Assembly: GCA_017591395.1 (NCBI GenBank)
Contig: WEDG01007483.1
Location: 62,001 to 126,000, forward strand
DNA: 64,000 bases
From: Schistocephalus solidus
Taxonomy: Eukaryota > Platyhelminthes > Cestoda > Diphyllobothriidea > Diphyllobothriidae
Reading direction: 5' to 3'
The notes beneath the pieces are model-generated. The model had not been told where the DNA came from and did not search any database. It saw only the letters and a program-made list of their open reading frames with translations. The translations under genes and the position numbers were made by a program. Positions 56,380 through 64,000 of the stretch are shown in pieces (within the stretch, counting starts at the first letter, position 1; the number at the start of each line of letters is the position of its first letter).

Positions 56380-56790
56380 AATTCCCATGTTGAGGTCCCC
56401 GAGGTCTTCGCTGTTTAATTATTTGCACACCTTGGTGATACCGTGAGGGTTCGCATCAGCTGGACCTGGCGGCCATCGTCCATGCGGTGTATGAACGTTC
56501 TCCCTTCGTTTTAACCGCAACGGACCGAGGATGATCTGGGCGGATATCTCCGCCTTTGAAATTCAATCAACGGACTCTGCAATCAGCAAGGGAGCATCTG
56601 GCTGCACCTTCCAAACTTCGATGCTGATTCATGTGACCTCCGCGATGCCTCCCGTTGGACCCCCTCCCCAAGGGTGACAGCTTTTTTCTCCTAAATATCA
56701 CCGGGAGTTTTTTTTCTCTGTCTGCTCTTTTTCAACGATGTTCCAGCCAGTTGGCTCATATCAATTGGCCTTGCAAACATATCGAGATAC
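56380..56790 (+). mobile_element. Probable E-type 3' end or SINE inside the LINE I 3' UTR
   Basis: It ends with CAGCTTTTTTCTCCTAAATA, TCACCGGGAGTTTTTTTTC, CTGTCTGC and GGCCTTGCAAAC. The same order appears at the family E 3' end (GCAGTTTTTTCTCCTGAAAA, TCAGGAGTTTTTTTCACTGT, GACCTTGCCTGTAAAC). The remaining ~300 bp do not match E. A SINE using the E 3' end is one explanation; a diverged E fragment is another. Confidence 0.35.
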
Positions 56791-56820
56791 TATTTTTTGA
56801 TACCACAACTTGCATGTACA

Positions 56821-56880
56821 AATAGGGAAATCAAATGTGATTCACCTACATATCCCTCAAATATACTGATACTGATACTA
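56821..56880 (+). promoter_or_regulatory. CR1 3'-terminal stem-loop (copy I)
   Basis: AATAGGGAAATCAAATGTGA, TTCACCTACATATCCCT: outer AGGGA/TCCCT and inner TGTGA/TTCAC-type pairing, followed by CAAATATACTGATACTGATA. Confidence 0.5.
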
Positions 56881-58440
56881 GAACGCTGGGTGGCACACGA
56901 AGGAGCCGAAACCCTCCTTGCTGCCTCACTCAACAGTCAAAACATTGGTAAAACATGTGTCTGGGCTTTTCGCTACTACCTATGTTGGAAGTACATTATA
57001 GCGTCTTTGCAAAATAGGAGTAATACTACTTGTTAGTAGAATGGGCAGTACGTGGTTATAACACAGTGGTTCATTGTCTTCGTCGCAATTTTTTGGTGCA
57101 GTTTCGGTTCTGAAACTTTTAAAGTTATGTCTGGATCACCTTCACCGTTGTTCTAAACTTTTTATTTTCAGCAATTATATTCCTTGATTATTCCCTGTAG
57201 TTCATTTACACGAAACCGTATAGACAACGGTTGGTGCCCAACTAAGGAACCGAAACCCTGGTTGCGGCATCAGGCGCAAGTAGAAAAATCGGATATAGAC
57301 AAATCAGGGCTTTTAAATACTACCCATATCGGAAGTGCGGCATTAGGTTTTTCCCATAAAATATTCATAGTACTAGTTTTTAGAATGGGCAGTTCGTGGC
57401 TAGTCGCCCGTCCATCATTAATTTCGTCCCAAATGTTCATTAACATTTAGCATCTGAGCCTAAAGAGTATAGCTCCAGTCACGTAGCACCATGTCCTGAT
57501 ATTAAGTCTTCAGCAATTATTTCCTTTATTATTCTCTGTAGTTCATGTACACGAAAACGCATGGAGAACGCTGGGGGCAAATAATGAGCTGAAACCCTCG
57601 TCGCAGCGTCCGACACCATTAGAAACATTGGCAAAAGACATGTACGGGCTTTTAACTTCTACCCATGTCAAGAGTACGGTAGTAGGTTTTTCCCATATAA
57701 GATTCCCACTACTTGTTATTAGAATAGGCAGTAGATGGTTATTCCACAGTGGTTCATTTTCTTCTTTCCAATTTTTCGTTGTATGTTTTGGTCTGAAACT
57801 TATTAATTATTGTCCGGTTCACCTTCACAATTGTCCTCCACTTTGTAATCGCAGCAATTATTTCCCTGATTATTCGCTGTATTCCATATACCAGAAACTG
57901 CAAGGACGACGCTGCGGGCCAATTAGTGTGCCGAAACTCTCGTTGCGGCGTCTTTTGGCAGTAGAAACATCGGCAAAATACATGATCAGCCTTTTAGCTT
58001 CTAGCCATGTCGGAAGTACGGTATTAGCTTTTTCCTAAATAAGATTCATACTACGTGTTAGTAGAATGGGCAGTACGCAGTTATTGCACAGTTGTTTATT
58101 GTCTTCTTCCAAATTTTTCATTGTAAGTTCGTGTCTTAAACTTATTAAGTCATGTGCGGTTCAACTTAACCCTTGTTTTTGACTTCTTAATTTCAGGACT
58201 TCTTTCCTGGATTATTCTCTGCAGTTCATATACCAGAAACTGCATGGGGAACGCTGGGTGGCAAATAATGAACCGAAACACTCGTTGTTGCATCAGGCGC
58301 CAGTAGAAAGATCACCAACCATGCGTCTGGGCTTTTAGCTACTACCCATGTCGGAAGTACGGAATTATGTTTTTACCATATAAGATCCATTGTACTTGTT
58401 TGTATAATGGTCAGTTCGTGGCTAATCAACGCATGCACAC
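56881..58440 (+). repeat. Hammerhead satellite array 2, old and decayed (about 343-bp units)
   Basis: Units begin near 56881, 57225, 57566, 57906 and 58249 with variants of GAACGCTGGG. The same landmarks as array 1 recur: GAGCCGAAACCCT, CTGGGCTTTT, GGAAGTAC, TTAGTAGAATGGGCAGTACG and CAGTGGTTCATTGTCTTC. The ribozyme core is damaged in every unit: the CTGAGGA box reads CGAAGGA, CTAAGGA, or is lost, and GAAA reads TAAA, AAAA and similar. Units differ strongly from one another, so the array is much older than array 1. Confidence 0.85.
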
Positions 58441-58499
58441 TGCGATGGGTGTCTTGAGCTTGCGACGAAAATAGGACATTGATAGGCAAGCCTCGACGT

Positions 58500-60845
58500 T
58501 CTCTCAGCGATAGTAGCAGTGCTCATAAAGCACAACAATATTATCCCACCAGATTCAGAGAACTCGGTCTACACCCACCTGACAGAAAGTAACAGCATCA
58601 CTGAACACAACCTCGTGTGGAATCCGAAAAGGCAAAGAACAAAGTCCTTGCAAAAAACTCCAGACTTGTTGGGAGTACAATATAAAGGCTGGCAGACTCA
58701 GTGTACTGCAACAAAAACCATGTGTCTCCGCAAAATCCGAGTCTAAGAAGGCCGCATGCAAGTGCATACACCAAGAGAAGGCGGCTGCCAAGCAGCCTGC
58801 TAAAAGCCGACGTAAGCTCTCAGTCCTACAGCCATGTGTGCACAAAATGTGAACGCAAACCAAGCAAACAACTTTAGAGTGAGATTTCTAACGAAACGAA
58901 GGCTGCACTGAGCAACGGGCAACGCAGTAAATTAGAAGAAAGCACAAAAAATCCGGTTGATCGAATCGTTCATGGATTTGGACTTTGTGAGCTCTGTGGC
59001 CAGCCTTTCCACAGTAAATGAAATTAGTGAACTTGGAAATGAGAGTTCCGTTAGTTGAAATATGTGATGCGAAAATAGCAGGCGCTCGGTTACATAGCAA
59101 ACAAAATACAGTTATAAAAGTGGTCCCAGAATCAATGGGAGCAATTCCCAGGGAGAAAGTTAAACACGACCTAGGTCTTCTCAACAGCATGTTACAGAAT
59201 TGTTAAGAGACGGCGAGTGGATTAACATTTTAACAGCATATTGATTAGGGAACGCTCAGTCGTCAGTCGGTCCAAACCCTCATCTTAAAAACGGAAGAGT
59301 AGGCGCAGCACTTGCTACAAAGAAAGTCGTCTCCGCGGATATGCATGCCAGTGTTTTTTTAACTGCACTACGAGCCAAAAAACGAACGAAAATGACATAA
59401 CTGATAAAGGAACTGAAAGACCGAAGGAGTAAGGGCAAAACAGGAAAATCAGAGAGAGGGGGGGGCATAATTCACACCAAAAGAGACTTTCTTTGGCAGA
59501 AAGCAGGCAGGCTGACAGCTTAAACAATATCAAAATGCCCGCTTTTGAGGCTGCCGCAAGCAATAGTGGCCGCTGTCTCAAAATATACCATACCGATTGC
59601 CACAGTCTCTTCAACAAACTCGATGGGCTCAAATCCCTAGCCTCTGAGCAGAAACCGCACATAATTGCATTGAAAGAGGCGTGACAACTGAAAAAATAAG
59701 CCTTAGCGAAGTCAGCATCGGGGGTTACCACATGTTCTGTTGTGACAGATTTCAACATTGAGGTGGAGGCTTGACATGTTACATATCCCAGGAACTTTCT
59801 TCATGTCAGAGGGTAATATCCAACGAAGTACTCCGAAGCCATAAAATAATTTATTGCAAAATTAGAATTTAAACAAGTACCGTCGCTTAACTTATGTGTT
59901 GTCTACCGGCCTCCGAGCTCGAACGAAAGCGATGACGTGGAAATTCTAATGCCGTTCTCCATCTGTGTCCAAATAATTATCTTCCAACTGACAACGTAAG
60001 GGCATATTAACTGAAACAACAGTCAAATTCCCATCACAGCTTCACAGAAAAACCTCGGTGTTTGGATACGGAGCAATCTAAAGTCATCATTGCAATGCAT
60101 CAAGGCTGCAAAGACCACCATGTGAGTACTGCAAGAGATCAAAAGGACGTTTGTGTCTTTTGACGAAGATCTCTTTGGTAAAATCTACGGCACCTTCGTT
60201 CGACTTCACCTAGAATATGGCATACAGGCGTGGTGGCCATGGCTCGCAAAAGGCAAAATATATCTCGAGGAAGTGCAACGTCGTGTAACAAAGCTAGAGA
60301 GAGAGGTCTAGAACACCACCTTTGTAAAGTGCTTCGGGCATGCTCAAATTTATTCCCTCTCTGTTACAGGCAGCAATGAGGCAATTTTCTCTTAGTTGAC
60401 AAGATAAAACACGGCCTTGAGCAGGGGTTGCGCTTTGAGGGCATTCTTCAGTGGCACCTCTCTTCTTCTTCGTGAATACGAAATGAAGTTGAGCACGAAA
60501 ATGTCCAGGCTAAACCTCCGCTCTGAATTCTTCACGCAGCGGGTAGTAAAACAGTGGAATGATCTCCCGCAACCAGTCGTGGAGGCAACGTCCCTACAGC
60601 TTTTCAATAATCGCTTGGATAATTAAATGTATCACTTGTTTTACCTCGACGATCTTAACCTGAAGTAATACCACGTCATGTCCAGACATTAATTATGTGT
60701 AAAATCAATGCTACTTATATTTTGTAAATAATATTTGTATAGTGTACGTTATTACGAGTACGTACACGGATGCATGGCACATTGGTATGTAAGCAATAGG
60801 GTTTTCAAAGGCGATGCCTATCACCCTCACCAAATAACTGAAATG
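58500..60845 (+). mobile_element. CR1-type LINE copy J with the RT core deleted
   Basis: ORF1-like N-part (58519-58746, basic), then QNTVIKVVPESMGAIPREKV and HDLGLLNSML (59018-59206, very like E1 ORF1), the endonuclease start YHTDCHSLFNKLDGLKSLAS and HIIALKEA (59590-59685), a YRPPSSNESDD tract near 59900, and then directly a C-terminal segment from KNLGVWIRSNLKSSLQCIKA (60050), GTFVRLHLEYGIQAWWPWLA, EEVQRRVTKLERE, and EFFTQRVVKQWNDLPQPVVE (60520-60580). The entire RT palm and the end of the endonuclease are missing. The 3' stem-loop is at 60795-60840. Confidence 0.75.
60795..60845 (+). promoter_or_regulatory. CR1 3'-terminal stem-loop (copy J)
   Basis: AATAGGGTTTTCAAAGGCGA, TGCCTATCACCCT: outer AGGGT/ACCCT and inner AGGC/GCCT, followed by AAATAACTGAAATG. 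The outer pair G-T/A-C differs from the other copies yet stays paired. Confidence 0.55.
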
Positions 60846-61977
60846 CTGTAAGATGCTCAGTACTGACACGCGTGAAGAACTCTGTTTTGTCACAGTGGCG
60901 GAATCTACTGACGAAGGAACACCATCAGGATATTCCTCGTGCATGCTCGTTGGGGCAAAGCAATCATCGGAAATCGTAAAGATAGCTTGGTATTCAAATT
61001 TGCTGTAATTTTTACGTGACCGTAATCAGAAACACTAAGTTAAAAATTTTCTAACCTATCACTGACCTCTTGACTCTTTCATAGTGCTCGAACTGCTCTT
61101 GCACTGCAGCCCATTGAGACTTCCTATTTGTGCATGTAAATAGTTAGAGTAACAAAGGCAAGGAGGCAGAGTGTTTTATCTGCGAGATTCCACGTAATCC
61201 CTATTCATTCTACTTGCACCCTTATTTTACCCTTCTCGGCTGTTTTAATATTTCTTTGAATCACGTTTTTAGAAGATGTTCTGCCGATTACCTTAATGTG
61301 GACTTACCATTTTGCTACAAAATTAACGGAAAATTAAGGACGTTGGGTACCCATCTCTCGTTTATCATTCCCCTTTGTTCAAATTATGGGAGGGCATGAA
61401 ATACCTTGAAAGCGATCAGGCATTTTGGAGTCAATCAATCCTGCTGTCTACGCAACTTAGAAATTTATACTCCGGAAGCCATATATTAAAAGACAGAAAA
61501 TGCATAGCTAGTTTAATCTTTGAGCTGCATATAATGCCAGGCTGACTGTCTCATATAAATAAAATTCTTCCTTCTCCGGATCAACTTTCTGGAAAGGGCT
61601 ACAGCAAAGAGAGGAAACGCAAATGGTAAGGTATTCTAGGAGTCTTTATTTCGTCTGAATAGAAGCAGAAAAAAACAGAGGTACACAGAGTATCAATTTA
61701 TTTGGTGTTCAGCTCAGGTTTTTCTGTAATTTTGGGCAGACGCCAGGTGGTACAGTTGTTTCCAATGACGTAAAACCTACAAATGTCTAAACATGAATTT
61801 TAAGGCAAAAAAAAGTCTGAGGTCTGGTCAGCCTACATTTTAAAAGCTCATTGTTGGCGGATAATATAGTCGAAGAAAGGTGCTGGGTAAGGATGACTTT
61901 TATAGCCACCAAATCAGGATACAGGAACAGGAACCACCCGCAATGGATCAGGCTTTTCTTCCGATTCTGGGGAACGT
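60846..61977. other. AT-rich intergenic stretch, no recognised gene
   Basis: Short frames only. Nothing supported. Confidence 0.35.
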
Positions 61978-62140
61978 AGGTGAGGGTTTGGCTAATTTTG
62001 TGGTTAGGTTTAAGGTTAGGGTTAGGCTCAGACTCAGGGTTAAGCTCAGGAGTATGGTAAGTTTTGCGTTCTTGTTAACTGTTGGATTAAGGTTCAGGGG
62101 AAGGTCAGGGTTTAGGTTAAGGTTACGGTTTAGTGTTATG
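61978..62140 (+). repeat. Degenerate telomere-like tract, G-rich on plus strand
   Basis: GGTTAGGTTTAAGGTTAGGG, TTAGGCTCAGACTCAGGGTT and GGTCAGGGTTTAGGTTAAGG: TTAGGG-related hexamers with many variants. Flatworm telomeres are TTAGGG, so this is an interstitial or eroded telomere-like tract. Confidence 0.7.
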
Positions 62141-63515
62141 TAAGGATTAAGCACCGCGAATTGATACCCTTCCCGAAATTTACTGCAAGGCCACATATGC
62201 TAACTGAGCGGACCGTTCATATTCTCGTGTCTTGCTTGAGCTGCCATACGAGTCATTCTTACCCGATGATGCTCATAGTCCTAGCCTTGTTCCACTTCAC
62301 CTGGAAAACATTAAAGTTGTCTCAGTATCCGCCGTATAGGGAACTATCACCGTGCCCTTAGTCTATTTCCCAAATTCAGAAGATGCGCTTCTAGGGCTGC
62401 AATCCACTTTCCTTACAAAGTGAAAGTAACCTGGCTACGTCCGCTAATCCCTGCGCCGTTTACTCCCTAGCAGAGTTAATTTCTATGCACAAATGCTCGC
62501 AGTCATCTATGATCTAACTGGCTGGCCTCGAGAGCCTACCTCAAAAATCTATGCACACAGTGCCGAGAAGCGCACTCAGTGCGCGAGCTGTGGCGCGTTG
62601 ATATAAATCCGGCGGTGTCAGTGGGTTGGGAAAATGTTTGGTCCAAGGGCGTCATTGCGTGACTGCGATTGGCTCGCGCATAACCCAAAGCGTGCTCGCT
62701 GAAACGATCGAAATCGGCCTTTGTCAGTCACTAAACTGAATAATCTACGCCTGTTAGGTCAGCAGGACAATAGGCGCATGTGGAAATCGGTCTCGCGACT
62801 CTCATTTTCGACGCGCTTAACTTGAAGTTTCTGTCGTCGTCCTTGGCTTTCTGTTTTAATGTGCTGTGTTAGGGTGTGAACTTTGCAGCCAGTCGGGGAG
62901 TAATTTCATGGGCTCTTTTATTCTACTGGGAGAAGGGTGAAGGGCAGGCAGCGTTCTAGTGAGCGTGAAGACTGTTTCTCTGACGCAACATGATATTTGG
63001 CTGTAAGAGCAACGTATCTGTTTCGACCCATTTGCATAAAAAATCATAACAACTACATTTAATATTTTTTTAAAAACCCGGCAGCGTCTGGAAAAACAGA
63101 GAAGGGCTTGACAGAATAACTGCAAACTCAGTTAGCAAATCAGGAAGCATACGGATAGATTTCTTCAAGTACCATATGAAGGGATGGGTAGAAACCGAAA
63201 GATGGATGGTTAAAACCCAGTGAACAAAAAATGGTGCATTGGATACAGGTAGAATGATAACCTGTGGTAATATAGTACAGTCGCGGAAGTATTTGTCACA
63301 GTTGACCTCGAGAGGATTCCGAAGTTCGAGGACATCAAAAATCTTAAAATCGACAACAGTGACAGCATTATAAAAATTTCAACAAAATCCACTCCTTTCT
63401 GAGCTTGTAGTCATTGATATCGAAAGGATTACTTATAAGGGCCCCTAAGCAGGACACTGGATTACGAAAGCCCTGCCCGAACAATAAAGGTGACCCGTAC
63501 ATAATTCCAGGAAGG
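62141..63515. other. Segment between two telomere-like tracts; no recognised gene
   Basis: It includes a perfect 7-bp hairpin GCGCACT-C-AGTGCGC at 62570-62584, shortly before GATATAAATCC (TATA-like, about 62600). No frame with family resemblance follows, so a promoter cannot be claimed. Confidence 0.35.
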
Positions 63516-63870
63516 ATAAAACATTCCCTTGCCCTAAACCTAACGCTAGCCTTAACGCAAACCTGAACCACAATCCTAATCTTATATCTTACCCTTCCTT
63601 AAACCGTAACAGTATGGTTAATAGAAATCCTAGCCTTAGCCCTAAACGTATGCTCAGTTTACCTTAACACTCACATTAACGCAAACCTGAACCGCAATCC
63701 TAATCTTATATCTTACCCTTCCTTTAACCCTAACAGTACGGTTAATAGAAATCCCAGCCTTAGCCCTAAACGGGTGCTCAGTTTAACCTTACCACTTACA
63801 TTAACCGTACGCTTAAATCTAACCCCAAATTGAACCCTAACCCTAATGGTAAACCAAACCCTATTTGCCC
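63516..63870 (-). repeat. Degenerate telomere-like tract, C-rich on plus strand, with a 124-bp duplication
   Basis: CCTAAACCTAACG, AACCCTAACCCTAATGG and similar. Two copies of a ~124-bp block start with TTAACGCAAACCTGAACC at 63552 and 63676 and share CTAATCTTATATCTTACCC and TTAGCCCTAAACG. Orientation is opposite to the tract at 61978-62140. Confidence 0.75.
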
Positions 63871-64000
63871 TGCAATTTGGCGCTAAGACATCTCTATTGC
63901 GGGTGGTTCATGTTCTCATGGCTTGTTTAGGAGGCCAAATGTCTTTGGTTTACAAATCTTCAAAGAGTTATGAGTGCCGGTGGCGAAATATGCTCCAATT

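Larger units (their letters stand above)
52401..56880 (+). mobile_element. CR1-type LINE copy I, the most complete in the window
   Basis: Order: ORF1 (52401-53390), endonuclease (53481-54130), linker (54130-54650), RT (54725-55700), C-terminal domain (55736-56268), a 3' UTR holding a probable inserted fragment (56380-56790), and the 3'-terminal stem-loop with an (ACTGAT)-type end at 56821-56880. The hammerhead satellite array 2 starts at the very next base. Frameshifts separate the blocks, and catalytic residues are changed in both enzymes (see below). Confidence 0.88.

Noticed and set aside
62570..62610. Hairpin plus TATA-like box as a promoter
   Set aside because: No gene follows and both motifs are short; not enough support.

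Overview
This window is eukaryotic, repeat-dominated nuclear DNA, most likely from a flatworm and probably a pseudophyllidean (diphyllobothriid-type) tapeworm. The inference rests on decayed CR1/Jockey-type LINEs and Penelope-like elements, tRNA-derived tandem repeats, TTAGGG-like degenerate tracts and very sparse host genes. No species-specific gene was identified, so the taxon is an inference.

Only one convincing host gene is present: a single-exon SMAP-domain (small acidic protein family) gene at 33578-34057. Almost everything else is transposon debris or satellite DNA. From 1 to about 33000 there are Penelope-like fragments (minus strand, 1335-2165, 3905-5640, 9458-10268), at least six CR1-type LINE copies or fragments, and copies of two further LINE families, called A and E here. 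They lie inside one another. One CR1 (F) carries two E insertions, and another CR1 (B) is interlocked with an A-family element. All recognisable LINE copies have broken frames or altered catalytic residues, so none looks autonomous. The segment 34058-37640 is unexplained.

From about 38700 to 40860 there is a mosaic of short repeat blocks, each bounded by (TA)n tracts. It includes a roughly 355-bp tandem repeat in which every complete unit carries a textbook type I hammerhead ribozyme: three minus-strand copies and one inverted plus-strand copy. A second, much older array of the same family with decayed ribozymes lies at 56881-58440. This looks like a metazoan retrozyme-type satellite and is the most interesting system in the window.

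From 40858 to 51795 runs a satellite of about 302-bp units whose minus strand begins with a tRNA-like head (A and B boxes) followed by a second, different hammerhead-like fold. The units form a higher-order repeat of about 5003 bp (17 units, one of them short), present twice in tandem. So two unrelated satellite families next to each other both carry self-cleaving-ribozyme-like motifs.

The right flank holds the longest CR1 copy (I, 52334-56880), the old ribozyme array, a deleted CR1-like copy (J, 58500-60845), and two degenerate telomere-like tracts in opposite orientation (61978-62140 and 63516-63870). Four, possibly five, CR1 3' ends share a stem-loop whose paired bases co-vary. Three LINEs are preceded by an antisense tRNA-like sequence.
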